Below are positions 33,038-43,789 of a stretch of DNA of 64,000 nt, piece by piece. The notes under the pieces were generated by a model, which worked only from the letters and a program-made list of their open reading frames with translations, did no database searches and was not told the origin of the DNA. Position 1 is the stretch's first letter; each line of letters starts with the position of its first letter. Both the position numbers and the translations under genes were made by a program. The stretch is from Lactuca virosa (lineage: Eukaryota; Streptophyta; Magnoliopsida; Asterales; Asteraceae), in assembly GCA_928212115.1 (NCBI GenBank), contig CAKMRJ010003334.1:142001-206000 (forward strand). Direction: 5' to 3'.

Positions 33038-34257
33038 TTATGACTGTGTATCATCATTTTCATTATTGACATTCTCCCCCTCGAATGATGAAACAGTTTC
33101 GACTTCAGGTACAGAATCCTCCCCCTCGATTGGACGTTCAGTGTGTATGGTGGTTGATGGATTCTCGCTCTCCCCCTGGATAGTAGAATGGGAAGATTCA
33201 CTTGGCTTTTGAGATTTTTCAGATTCTTGAGATCCACTGGAACTGGAAGGTTTGCTTTCCATGATTTTAGCAGCTTCGTCAATTACCTTCTTCAGATTAT
33301 CTACTTTGTTGTCAGTCGCTTTCGCTTCAGAGAGAATAGCAGTCTCTGGTTCATCAAAGAGCTTCACATATTCTTCAAATAAGTTGGAAATGGGAATCGA
33401 GACTTGACCGGTTTGAGGAAAGATTTCATACATTGGTTCTTTGCTCGATGTGAGTTTCTTCACGTAGTTATCATCAAACGACACGTAATATGTTTCTTCG
33501 ATTTTCTTTGATCGTTTATTCAGAACTCTGTATGCTTTTGAAGTAAGTGAATACCCAAGAAAAATTCCTTCGTCTGCCTTCACATCAAACTTGTTTCGGT
33601 TCTCTTTAGAATTGAATATAAAGCATCTCGAACCGAACACATGGAAAAACTTGACGTTAGGCTTGCGGTTGTTCAGGATTTCATAAGGAATTATTGTGAA
33701 TCGCTTGTTGAGTAGAGATCGGTTCTGGGTGTAGCAAGCAGCGGCAATAGCATCAGCCCAGAAATACAGGGGCAACGAAGCGAAGCTGAGCATGGTTCGG
33801 ACTGCTTCACATAATGATCGGTTTCGCATTTCAACGACCCCATTTTGTTTTGGAGTATAGGGAGCAGAGAAATTGTGAGACACTCCCTTTTTAGCAAGGA
33901 ATTCTTCAAACACTTGGTTTTTGAATTCCACCCCATTGTCGCTGCGAATGTTTCTAACCACCTTTCGCAGCTGAAGCTCTACTTGCTTTATGAAGGTTTT
34001 GAGCTTAGGCGTTGCTTCTGATTTATGTTTAAGAAAGAAAACCCAGGTGAACCGAGAAAAATCATCAACGATGACAAGTATATATTTTTTACACCGATGC
34101 TTTCAATAGCCGAAGGACCACACAGATCAATATGTAGGAGCTCAAGCGGTTCGATGATCTATGTGTTAACACGAGTTGGATAACTTTTCCTGCTTTTCTT
34201 TCTCATTTCACATGCAACACACAAATGTTCTTTGTCAAACTTGAGAAGTTGAAGTCC
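33038..34257 (-). pseudogene. pol: Copia integrase and EGE linker, element III
   Basis: The N-terminal part (34257-33962) is broken by stops but shows CVACEMRKKSRK, IEPLELLHIDLCGPS and FSRFTWVFFLKHKSE. From 33961 a 307-codon frame has RSDNGVEFKNQVFEEFLAKK, PKQNGVVEMRNRSLCEAVRT (catalytic Glu), ADEGIFLGYSLTSKAYRVLN, then a Ser-rich acidic linker with PIEGEDS and FEGENVN. The purine cores (plus-strand CTCCCCCT) are near 33073, 33119 and 33170. The function is insertion of element DNA; it is now inactive. Confidence 0.9.
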
Positions 34258-34764
34258 TCACACATGATCACCAAGAACAAGCTTGTTGATGTCTTTGAAG
34301 TTGAGGTGCGAGAGCCTTCGGTGCCATAGCCAACTTTCGTTAGAATGTGCTGTCATTAGTAGGAATATTGATGGCTTCCCTCGTATTGGATTAAGGTTCA
34401 GTGGATACATCTCGCCTTTTTTTTGAGATTTCAGCAGAACATTCTTGGTCTTCTTGTCTATTATTTCAGACCCTTCATCATCAAACGAAACCTTCAGTCC
34501 TGTTCCTACCACCAGTTGTGAGACACTGATGAGATTATGTTGTAAGCCTTCTACATACGCCACTTTTCTGATCGAGAAATCTCCATTTGTGATCATTCCA
34601 TAGCCTTTTATTGTGCCAAAAGAATTGTTTCCATACTTGACACATCCGCCATCCTTCAGAGCCTGAAACTCCCGTAGCTCTTCCCTTCTCCCTGTCATGT
34701 GACGTGAGCAGCCACTGTCAATATACCATTCATCATCGAACTGCTCGTCACGAATAACCTGCAA
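34258..34764 (-). pseudogene. pol: Copia protease and integrase N-terminus, element III
   Basis: A 168-codon open piece with QFDDEWYIDSGCSRHMTG (DSG at 34711-34719), GCVKYGNNSFGTIKGYGMI, YVEGLQHNLISVSQLVVG and WLWHRRLSHLNFKDINK. It ends in a TGA after LVLGDHV, where the integrase would continue. This is the aspartic protease that would process gag-pol. Confidence 0.9.
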
Positions 34765-34767
34765 AAA

Positions 34768-35545
34768 TTAAGCAGATTTAGGAATCCAAAGTTTCTTGGG
34801 TCCTTGTGAGCCTTTTACTGAACAGGGAATAGTAAGAGAAGAATCAACAAAAAAGCTTCGTTTAATTAAGGTGGTTTCATCTTTTCTTTTAATTGTGAAA
34901 AATTTGATTTTGGTAGCTTTTGTTTCATTAACTTCAGACTTTGGAATTGTGTTCTTTTTGTTCACAAACATTTGGTTCTCTTTTCTAAAGTTAGCAGACA
35001 TTTTCTTTGTCTTCTTTTCATCTTCCGAGACAAGCTTCCCTTTTCCCTTTATATCCACTTTTGGATTTTGCTTTGAGTGAGAGGGATGAGTTTTAGGAGC
35101 GAAACCTAGCTTTTGGTTCATTCTGTCTGAATATGAAGAACCGAAACCACTCTTTTGGTTTCGATTGCTTCCATTTTGGGAACCGAAACTACTCTTTCGG
35201 TTCGCTTGACTGCAGGAGTGGCAGTGAGTACCAGGAGAAGAGTTTCGCTTTGATTTTGCTTCTTTAGTAAAGAGTGAAGATTTGTCTGAGTAAACATAAT
35301 TAGGGTTTTGGGACTTCGAAAACTGCTTCCTTTCAAAGAGATTCTTCTTAAATCTCCTATTACGTTGATGTTTCTTCTCTGCCCACTGCTTTGGAGTTTT
35401 ATGGATATTAGCCTTGGGTTTCGGTCTTTCAACACTAGTTTCACTCTTTAGAGAGGAGGTTTCGCTTGTTGCCTTAACTGGTTCTCATGGAATCCTTTAG
35501 GTAATACTTGTTCTTGGTACATCAAAATTTGTAGGCTTGTTGAGC
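34768..35545 (-). pseudogene. gag: Gag tail, protease-proximal part, element III
   Basis: A Lys/Ser/Asn-rich linker upstream of the protease. The piece 34768-35121 has VDIKGKGKLVSEDEKKTKKM and SVKGSQGPKKLWIPKS; the last motif is close to the GPK segment before the protease in element II. Upstream of it the real frame is Lys/Asn/Ser-rich, with a Cys/His pair near 35210. A solo LTR (35551-37740) separates it from the rest of the tail. Confidence 0.65.
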
Positions 35546-35550
35546 GGTTC
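35546..35550. repeat. Target-site duplication GGTTC (left copy)
   Basis: It directly precedes TGTAACGCCC and is repeated at 37741-37745. Confidence 0.92.
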
Positions 35551-37740
35551 TGTAACGCCCGTAGATCCGGGCTAGTTAATTTAGAGATAATAGGGGTCGA
35601 AAACGACTTTTTGACAAAAAATTATTTAGAATAAATAATCGTAACCAATTTGTAGAATACGTCTCAAGGGTTCCGTACATATAAAGAACGTTGAAATCCG
35701 AGTTATAACAAAGAAGTTATGGTCCGTCGAAGTTTTACGGCAAAACCGGCACGACACCGGGAGACGTAAATAGTGAATTGACGATGGAAGACTTTTTAGC
35801 CTTAGAAATCTAAACAAAAGTTGTAGTATACGTTAAACCGAGAACATACAAAAAACGAACGCCCAAATCTGACTTCGTATGAGGAAGTTATGAATTTTCT
35901 AAGATTTGGCTTAACAGTGCACAGCCCGAAACTCGAATTTTAGATCGAGCGGTTTTTGGCCTACGCGACCTAAATGAGAATTGAAGATCTCATTAATAGG
36001 AACTTAACGGTAAAAAGACAGACGAAAACAGAGTCCGTATGTAGAAGTTATGAATTTTACGCGGACATTTAACAGTATAATCTCCTCGTACTGTTAAATT
36101 TAAGATCGGTCACGAATTAGCCGACGGAGTCAAAATGAAAGTTGTAGATCTTATTTTTACCTACGCGTGGATATAAAGAACGTCAAAAACGGAGGTCGTA
36201 TGTGAAAGTTACGGATTTTAGAAGTCGGAAGTGTGCTGTGCGAAAATGGGTGATGTGGCATAATCTTGGCCATTGCTTTCTCCCCAAGTCTTGCCACTAG
36301 ATGGTGACATGTGGCACCAAGTTCAGCCATTTTTCACCCTATAAATATAACTTCTCCCACCCTCATTTTCTTCACACATTTCCCATTCTTTCTTTCTCTC
36401 ACAAAGTTTCTCTCTCTAACCCCCCAAACCCCCCGAAAAGCCTAGGGAACCTCCCTAGCACGAGGCGGAAGCCCCGGAATGCTCGACGGCTCCGAGAAGA
36501 AGAGATTTTCGGCTCGGGAACGCTGCTCCAAGCAAAGCCCGGTTTTCTATAAAACCCGCCGTAAGTGAGCTACGCCTACGCTATTTTTAATATAGCTTTT
36601 ATTTAATTATAGTAACGTTATTAGGAACTTAAAATAAGTACTTGGGCTTTTATTATGGGTTATATAAGTATTGTTTAACACTTATATAATAGTAATAATA
36701 GCTAGACTATTAATTAGTCTCGGCGAATAATAGACTAAACTCTAGTGGTAATAATACTAGGTTTCGTCGAAGGAAATTATTTTTAAGAAGCGAAGCGCTG
36801 TCTGAGTTCGGAATCACCACCTTTTCAAGTGAGTGCATAGTCACTTTCATCTTACACATAGATATGAAGTATTTTATATAAATTACGTGCTACGTGTGCA
36901 TATTATCTGTATACTTGCTATCTATGCTGGATGAACGATTTTATACATGTTTTAAATGATTTAAACTGTATATGTATTTTATATCTACAAAATGTGTTGG
37001 GTAAAACATGGGTAGATGCAATAGTTGCTGTGTGACAAAATAAAATAATGAGAGTCCTCGATATAGATGTTATTGATGATCCAGTCATCTAGCGGAGTAT
37101 AGATGACGACCACAGACTATTCTAGACAGTCCAGTGGAACGCTAGCACCCTCGCAACCTGTAGGTGTTTATTTGAACTGTGTGCTCACCAGCAGTACTTC
37201 ATCCCCCACATGGTTGCCTTATTTGACATGAATTGCTGAGGAACCCCCGAAGCATGTGTTGTCACCCCGATGAAAGTCCCTTAGACTAGGTCCCTTGTGT
37301 TAGATGTTTTAGGGACGTAAAGTGAGGATAACGGGAACGGGTAATCGGGTTTTTTGTTTGGTTTGATAAAGTTAATAAACTTATTTATTGTGGGTTGAAA
37401 ACCCTATGTACTCACCAGGTTTCCCAACCTGACCCACTCAGTTTATTTATATCACAGGTGTTGATATGAAGTTAGATTACACTGAGAGATTAAGGAGATA
37501 TAAATCACTAGTGAAAATGAATGTAAGTTCTGTTTATGCTTATGTTTCTGCATTGACGATGACATCCCAAATGTTTTTAAAATGAATAAAAATATTTTTC
37601 TTCGGAAATGCTTTGATAACGTATTTATCATGTTTTACTGGAAAGAAATTCCGCAACATTTTTATTAAAAGAGGTACTCTGATTTTTATAAAGCATAAAC
37701 AAAATCGGTCTTTTCTGGCCGTGAAAATGGGGATGTCACA
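35551..37740 (+). mobile_element. Solo Ty3/Gypsy LTR, 2,190 bp, in element III gag tail
   Basis: Bounded by TGTAACGCCCG and GGATGTCACA with a perfect 5-bp GGTTC duplication and no internal element sequence, so it is a solo LTR left by LTR-LTR recombination. The long TGTAAC-type LTR fits the Tekay/Del chromovirus branch (inference). A TATAAATA box at 36340-36347 is followed by a CT-rich leader, indicating plus orientation. It splits the gag tail between GRYVPEP and the next codons. Confidence 0.92.
36340..36347 (+). promoter_or_regulatory. TATA box in the solo Gypsy LTR
   Basis: TATAAATA is followed by a CT-rich leader with TTTCTCTCTC-like tracts. It fixes the LTR orientation. Confidence 0.6.
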
Positions 37741-38265
37741 GGTTCTGGCACATATCTTCCTTTGACTCTCCATGATGTTTTCTCAGACATACCAATCATT
37801 TCATCAACATTGTTGATTGGAGCTGACCAGAAATGCTCCTCGCAGCCTTCATCATTGTCCTTGTTTACAATTGCTGTCAGTTCGGCTGTTTGTTGTTGTG
37901 TGACACCTATAACTGCATAAACCTGATTTGGAGTTGTTTGAACCTTTTGATATACCATTGCCTTTTCTTTCAGAATTTTGGAATTATTTTGGGACAAACG
38001 AGCGAACTCAACAAAATTTTCAGATATGAGATTTTTGATAGGTTCAGGTTCGCTTTTGACAAATTCAGAACAGTCCACCTCATCCTCTACAGATATTTCA
38101 CTCATATCATCATCCTCATTAAATTCAGAAGTATTTTCAACATCAATTTTGTTTTCCGAACTTAACTTGGCATTCAACGAGTCAAACTTCTGCATGGTTT
38201 CAGTTTTAATTTTCAATATGTCATTTTCGTCCAGAAGGTTCTTAAGCATGTCCTTATGGTCTTTG
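37741..38265 (-). pseudogene. gag: Gag tail, middle part, element III
   Basis: An open stretch with DHKDMLKNLLDENDILKIKT, an acidic segment (EDDDMSEISVEDEVDCSEF, which matches ISEIEEEEVVDCSQL in element II) and GVTQQQTAELTAIVNKDND. It lies between the two solo LTRs. The upstream part continues at 39041 after removal of the CTTTG insertion, joining KIESFIKSK to DHKDML. Confidence 0.75.
38261..38265. repeat. Target-site duplication CTTTG (left copy)
   Basis: It is repeated at 39041-39045 and flanks the 775-bp solo LTR. Confidence 0.9.
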
Positions 38266-39040
38266 TGTTGGATAATGTGTCTAAGTCCATAACTATTTCT
38301 GGTATGTACTTGACCCGACCCGGCATGGTCCATTTGGGTTGCATGGCATCATGCAATTGGATAGACTAAAATGAGAGAAATAACACTTATGGTTTATTAA
38401 TATATTATAAGTTCTAATATATTAATAATATTATTTAATTAGTATTGATCAAGAATTAATCTAGAATTAATTAAGTGATCAAAAAGGAGACTAATTAAAT
38501 ATATGGGTTGATTGTGTAAATCATCCATACTTGTATAGTGGGCTAGATGCTCATGGATTATCTAGTTGGGCTAAGGTCCATAGGATGCTCCATGGATGCT
38601 CCATGGGAGTTACAAACCCATGGGTCATGGAAATGAAGAGCCATGTTACATTAGGGTTTACATGGTGTAACCCTAATGCAACATACTATATAAGCATACC
38701 TATAGCAACCAAAATCGGCTACACTAGTGAGACAAGAGGGCAAGGCCGATTTCAAGTGTTAGACAATTATCTCAAAGTTTATTCCAAGAGCATTTGGTGT
38801 TGTGTGAAACATTTGAGGCATCACACTTGGGGTGCTAGGCTCTCAAGGTTTTCAAGGAATCAAAACAACAACAAGGTATGTAATTCTAGCCATCTTTTAT
38901 GTTTAAAGTTCCCGATGTATGCTAGATAGGATTATGAACCTTGGAAAAAGTATTTTGCATGTATTTTAGACAAACATAGATCCAAGGTTTTCTAGGGTTG
39001 CATGTACACTTAGGAGTGTTAGAATGCTCAAAACCCATCA
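38266..39040 (+). mobile_element. Solo LTR of 775 bp in element III gag tail
   Basis: Bounded by TGTTGGATAATG and AAAACCCATCA with the 5-bp CTTTG duplication. The host protein is continuous when it is removed. It contains an ATTAATTAA-rich U3-like part and a plus-strand TATATAAG near 38688. No coding sequence. The superfamily is not certain; the PBS side is absent. Confidence 0.9.
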
Positions 39041-39221
39041 CTTTGGACTTAATGAAGGACTCAATTTTATAAAGACCAATTTTATATGCTAGAGAAATTT
39101 CATCTGAAGAAACAACGGCTTTACAGTTATATACATCTGCATCAATTTCACCCTCCTTAAATTCAAGGAAGGACAGAATCATTCTGTGAATTTTCTTGCC
39201 TATTTCACAATTCAGATGCAA
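39041..39221 (-). pseudogene. gag: Gag tail, first conserved module, element III
   Basis: Coding stretch with HLNCEIGKKIHRMILSFLEF, EIDADVYNC and AYKIGLYKIESFIKSK. It corresponds to HHSSDIRKEQHRKLLPFLAF and AYGIVKIDEYLNA in element I. It is split from the upstream piece by a stop at 39222. Confidence 0.75.
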
Positions 39222-40975
39222 TTAAGTAATATTCGTATATAGACGTTTAGCAATTAAACAAAAAACATTTCTCTGTTTTAAAAGCTTTAAATTATCCCTT
39301 TGCAAATAAATTGTCTCATCCTTAAACCTAACTAACTCGATCTCCTTTTGCTCTAGCCACATCCGTCTCTCCTCACTCTTCGAAGACACCCTGCTGAGTT
39401 GATCAATTAGGTTAGAGTTTGTTAAGCGATTCTGTATTAAACTACCATTTAAACTTGAAAATTTAGATTTTAATTCGTTCAGTTCTTTTTCATAGTTTGT
39501 AACAGGGATTTTTAACGATTCAAGAATTGATTGTACCTTCTTGATCAACTGGTCGCATTTGTTGATCTGCTCGCCAACAGGTTTGGCAACGAAGCATCTG
39601 TCTTCTCGTTCCCTTGCTTCATCACAGCCTCCGTCAGTAGTATAGCCTCTCATCTGTGACACTCCAGTAGTCACCATTAAGCACTTCCCTGCACTTTCGG
39701 TTTCAGCTTCTTTCGCAACGAAAGTCGTGCCATGTGTGGGTTTACGGACTTCTTCGTCCTCAGAGTCTGTAGACCAGACTTCCATACCACCAAACTCATC
39801 GCCCACGAGATTTTCCTGCACAATTAAAGCATTCATAGTGTTGTTAGCAGCAATTTTCTTCTTCTTTATTTCTTCAAGCTTTCGCAGGTAGTAGGCTTCA
39901 TCATCTTCATTCTCGTTCTTTTCTGACATCTGTCTCAAGACACAATCTTTGGCAAAGTGATTTTTCCCTTGTAGAAGTGACAATCAAACCCAGAGTCACC
40001 AACAAGCTTACTATCCTTCTTCGGTTCTTCATGCTGAGGAGAGATCTTCGGTTCCTCCTTTGCTTTATCCGAACTGTAGCTTCCTTGCCAGTTTCGGTTC
40101 TTTGAGATAGGAAACTTTCTACGCACAAACTTCTTTGGATTAGAGACCATCAAAGCATATTCTTCATTGGTTAGATCAAATTCTAACAGATCTAAATCTT
40201 CTTCTTCTTCAGCCACGTTCTTTCCTTTTGATATGAGAGCTAAAGATCCCATGCTTGAAACCACATTCGTTTCTTTGGTCACTGCACTTTCGTGTGATTT
40301 TAAAATCCCCACTAACTTCGCCAAGGAGTAATTTTTGAATTGTTCATGAGCTTTTACTGTAGACACCACCGCCATCCATTCGGTTCTTAGGCCATTCATG
40401 AATGTGACCTTTTGCTCAATTACCTTCCTTTCTATGCCATGCTTTATCATTTTGCTGAGAAGATGATTGAAACGATCAAAGGCTTGAATGAGCTTCTCTT
40501 CTGGTTTTTGTTTGAAGTCTCCAAACTCTGAAAGCAGTAAAGTTTGGATAGAATGCTCAAGATCCTCATCGGTGGAATATAACTCCTTCAGTCTAACCCA
40601 TATTACGTGTGCTGTCGAGCATGAACTGACCAACCGGAATGTGTCAGATTATAGGGCGAATCTGATCATTCTCAGTGCTTTAATATTGCTCACAAGCTTT
40701 TCCTTCTCATCATTAGGAACTTCCTTTACATCAACCACGAGTTGGTTGTACTCCTTTTGCGTCTTGATTGTTCTGTTTGTGCCAGAGTGAACAAACGGAC
40801 CTACATATATCGCTTCCCAGATTAAGTATCCATTATCTTCTAAACCAATCACATAGTCTTCAAAGTGATGCGTCCATACTTCATAATCTTGAGTATATAG
40901 GATAGGAATCCTGGTGGTTGATCTGATACTGTTGGAGATGTTGACTGGGTTCGTTTGTGAATCGTCAAGAGACAT
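39222..40975 (-). pseudogene. gag: Copia gag, element III
   Basis: I place the start at the Met of MSLDDSQTNPVNIS (40975); the open frame upstream runs into the LTR and is not coding. Pieces: 40649-40975, 39935-40633 and 39222-39983. Motifs: IRSTTRIPILYTQDYEVW, VIWVRLKELYSTDEDLEHS, EKLIQAFDRFNHLLSKM and TFMNGLRTEWMAVVSTVKAH. The knuckle is damaged: its second Cys is Tyr (CHFYKGK) and one A is missing, which shifts the frame just before HFAKDC. The tail has the LQRDNLKLLKQRNVF module. Two stops and one frameshift in all. Confidence 0.88.
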
Positions 40976-41149
40976 GATGATTTTGTTTTGAAACATGTTC
41001 AAGATAAGACTAGTAAACAAAGTTAGGGTATGATCGAAGTCCAGGAACTGCGTCAATGAAGAATGACGGTTCTTGCAGAAAATGATAATAGCGGAAAACC
41101 CTAAAACCTTCTTCAACAGAAGAGATGCGTATGGATTACACACTCTCAT

Positions 41150-41161
41150 GCTCTGATACCA
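41150..41161 (-). promoter_or_regulatory. Primer-binding site, element III
   Basis: TGGTATCAGAGC on the minus strand, two bases from the 5' LTR; initiator methionine tRNA primer. Confidence 0.93.
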
Positions 41162-41163
41162 AT

Positions 41164-41499
41164 TGATGGGATTATAACCCTTTATATCGATTAGATCCTT
41201 AACAGGTAAATCAATAAGAATGACAAATACTGGAACACTCAATGAATCAATTCGTATGTCGAATGATTAAATATAGTCACACCTCAGAAGAGCTCGACTA
41301 AGAACTTCCTCTGTAGAGGTGTGCTAGGGTTTACAGTACAATCAATGAGATAATTATCAAAGCGTTAATGACAAGGATGCATGCATGCACCTTATATACT
41401 AAACCCTAGAAAGATAAGCACGGTTGGACAGGCCCAAACCGAGAGTACATAATGGACCAAACTACTAAGGCCCAATGGCGCAACCCTTTAAACCCAACA
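41164..41499 (-). repeat. Element III 5' LTR (336 bp)
   Basis: It matches 25578-25913 with about 15 differences by eye and is followed by the GATTC target copy at 41500-41504. Confidence 0.93.
41391..41398 (-). promoter_or_regulatory. TATA box of element III 5' LTR
   Basis: TATATAAG on the minus strand, followed by a GGTGCATGCATGC segment. Confidence 0.6.
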
Positions 41500-41504
41500 G
41501 ATTC
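41500..41504. repeat. 5-bp target-site duplication GATTC (right copy)
   Basis: This matches 25573-25577. The element II leader resumes after it. Confidence 0.92.
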
Positions 41505-41506
41505 CT

Positions 41507-41518
41507 GCTCTGATACCA
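41507..41518 (-). promoter_or_regulatory. Primer-binding site, element II
   Basis: TGGTATCAGAGC on the minus strand, two bases from the element II 5' LTR. It is separated from its own gag by the 15.9-kb element III. Confidence 0.9.
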
Positions 41519-41520
41519 AG

Positions 41521-41878
41521 TGTAGTGTAGATTTAATCGAGTTTGAATATGAAATCAGAGTTAAGAAATGATTTACAACACAAAATCTAAATATAATCTG
41601 GTTGGCTCGATATATTGCTTTCAGAGAATACAAGAGGTTATACAACGAGTACAATGAGTGTACAAAAGTTCTTAACATCTAAGACATGTATCCATACTAT
41701 ATTTATAGGGATAAAGAAAGCAAACAAAAAATATAAGCGACTCGACACTATAGCTTCGAAACTAAAAATGCCCTTATAATAAAATTTACAAACTGACTTT
41801 CGACACACTGAATGCCCTAGACATTTTCGACATCTCACAATCACTTTCGACCCCAAAAAGTTCTTGTACCATTTTACA
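41521..41878 (-). repeat. Element II 5' LTR (358 bp)
   Basis: Runs TGTAGTGTAG...CCATTTTACA. It is related to the element I LTR (shared TCGACAT, TTCGACCC and AAATATAATCTGGTT blocks). A minus-strand TATAAATATA box is at 41698-41707. The right boundary is assigned from the TG/CA rule and resemblance to element I; the matching 3' LTR is outside the window. Confidence 0.75.
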
Positions 41879-42555
41879 CTTTTACCAAAATTCAACTATG
41901 TCCCTTTTTAGCTAATTGTTTGTTAACAACTTTAACAGCACAATTTGTATTGTTCCTTGGTGTTTCTAACTCACTACCAATAGTACTTAGTGGATACAAG
42001 CTAAATTTCCAAAATGTATCATATATACACAAAGTAATTTTGATTTTATACTAGTTGTTTGACTTTGACCGAAAAATCAAAGCTGTCAAAATTTTCCTTT
42101 ATCCATAAACATGCATTAAGATCCTTCATGACTCTTATTTGACACATGATATGTGTTCATTGAGTCCCTAACTCACTTGATTCTTTACCACATTTCACGA
42201 AACCCTTTCATGGTTCCACTAAGTTCGGGTATGTACCATGTGTTTGTAATAGTCAGGGCCCTATACTATTATACGCACATCGTACACAACCGACGTAGAC
42301 TTCACCACTTAAAAAATTGATCCATTGGTCTAACTGTCCACTACTCACTTTAAAAGCATCACTATAGCATTCTACTAGTTCATCTAACTTATCTAGACCC
42401 TCATAAAACATCAAGCATGACAATTCCATTATGTTACAGATTGCAAAAGATTCTATCTAACTAAGGCTTAACAATCCTATGACACATTCATACTTTCATA
42501 ACCAAAGTCTGAGCCTAGAAGTGGAATGATCCAATCCTAATTCGCTTAAACTATG
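41879..42555 (-). other. Leader of the outer Gypsy element
   Basis: About 680 bp of non-coding sequence between the element II insertion and the Gypsy primer-binding site. No ORF. The rest of the Gypsy element should lie left of element II, beyond the window. Confidence 0.55.
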
Positions 42556-42567
42556 ACTCTGATACCA
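42556..42567 (-). promoter_or_regulatory. Primer-binding site of the outer Gypsy element
   Basis: TGGTATCAGAGT on the minus strand, three bases from the LTR end. It fixes the orientation and identifies the adjacent LTR as the 5' one. Confidence 0.85.
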
Positions 42568-42929
42568 AAGTGTAACACCCCAAATTTTTCTTCAATTTTT
42601 TTTCAATTTTTTTTCAATTGTTATGGTTTTAAAACATTCAGGTATTAACCCGCTTTTAACATAAATTGGTCCCACAAAACATTTACAATTAAAACCATAG
42701 GTGTTACCATTAAGCATCATACAACCATAGAAAGTCGATACGAATTACATCAATACATTAATAAAGAACTTGACAAGTTACACTCCATTCACTATCACAT
42801 GACTTCTAACTTCCCTTTATCATCCTCTACCCTTATAGGTAACTTGAGATACATGACATTAAAAAGAGATACGTCAGACAAAAATGTCTCGTGAGCCGCA
42901 TGGGTTTTAGACCATAAAATATTTCAATC

Positions 42930-43165
42930 ATTTTAAAGAAAATTTCCTTCCATTCATACCATAAAGCATTTGCATTCATTTTCATGAAAACCCCCTTTCA
43001 TTCATATCATAAAGCATTATCAATCATTTTCAAGAAAATTCCCTTTCATTCATACCATAAAGCATTTTCAGTCATTTTCAAGAAAATTCCTTTCCTTCAT
43101 ACCATAAAGCATTTTCAATCATTTTCAAGAAAATTCTTTTCATTCATACCATAAAGCATTTCCAT
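42930..43165. repeat. About 50-bp tandem repeat in the Gypsy LTR
   Basis: Four to five units of CATTCATACCATAAAGCATT plus TTCATTTTCAAGAAAATTCC-type sequence. Further TTTCATTACTTTCC repeats follow near 43370-43440. Confidence 0.8.
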
Positions 43166-43781
43166 ACATAGCATAACGTATCTTATCATAAGTGGAAAGA
43201 ACAAATCATTCCAACAAGGCATCATTTCCAAGACCAAGGTGGAAAGAACAAAATCTATCCACCAAGGCATCATGCATAGGACATGTACATTACGACATGG
43301 AAGGTACCACCTCAATAGATTCTCTCGACCTCTTATGAGGCATCATGGCCTGGGCAATATTCTATTCATTACTTTCCAATTCTTTTCATTACTTTTCATT
43401 TCCTTTCATTACTTTCCATTTCTTGTCATTACTTTCCAAGCTTTACACATTTCATATGTTAGTATCAAAATACTCATTTGAAACATCTATATTTCAAAAC
43501 ATTTCAAACACATTTTCAGAACACCCGATCGTCCAAAATGTTTTTTGCTTTCAAAAACATTATTCCCTTTAAGGCATTCTTTCAATTTATCCTTTCCATA
43601 AACATTTGACATTTTCATTTCAAAACATTTCAAATATCAAACATTAGTATTTCATTATCATAAAATCATTTTGCCATATAGCCCAAAGTGGGAAAATACT
43701 AACACGTACTCACCTCAATCACAAGAAGGCTAGCTAGTCCTCTTCAAGTTCCTTTCCTTATAACAACACTCTCAATCACCA

Positions 43782-43789
43782 CTTATATA
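43782..43789 (-). promoter_or_regulatory. TATA box of the Gypsy 5' LTR
   Basis: TATATAAG on the minus strand. Confidence 0.55.

Larger units (their letters stand above)
25578..41499 (-). mobile_element. Copia element III, complete, nested in element II
   Basis: A full-length Ty1/Copia element of 15.9 kb, or about 12.9 kb once the two solo LTRs inside it and their target copies are subtracted. It has 336-bp LTRs, PBS, PPT and the GATTC target duplication. Gene order is as in element I, including the accessory frame. By eye the LTRs differ at about 15 of 336 positions, some three times the divergence of element I. Protein sequences are clearly related to elements I and II but diverged, so it is a separate family. 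Every gene carries stops or frameshifts. Confidence 0.92.

Noticed and set aside
41101..41242. Upstream extension of element III gag into the LTR
   Set aside because: The open frame crosses the primer-binding site and LTR; comparison with other gags puts the start near 40975.
41638..41895. Minus-strand frame over the element II LTR
   Set aside because: It overlaps the LTR and its end, has no motif, and is explained as LTR sequence.
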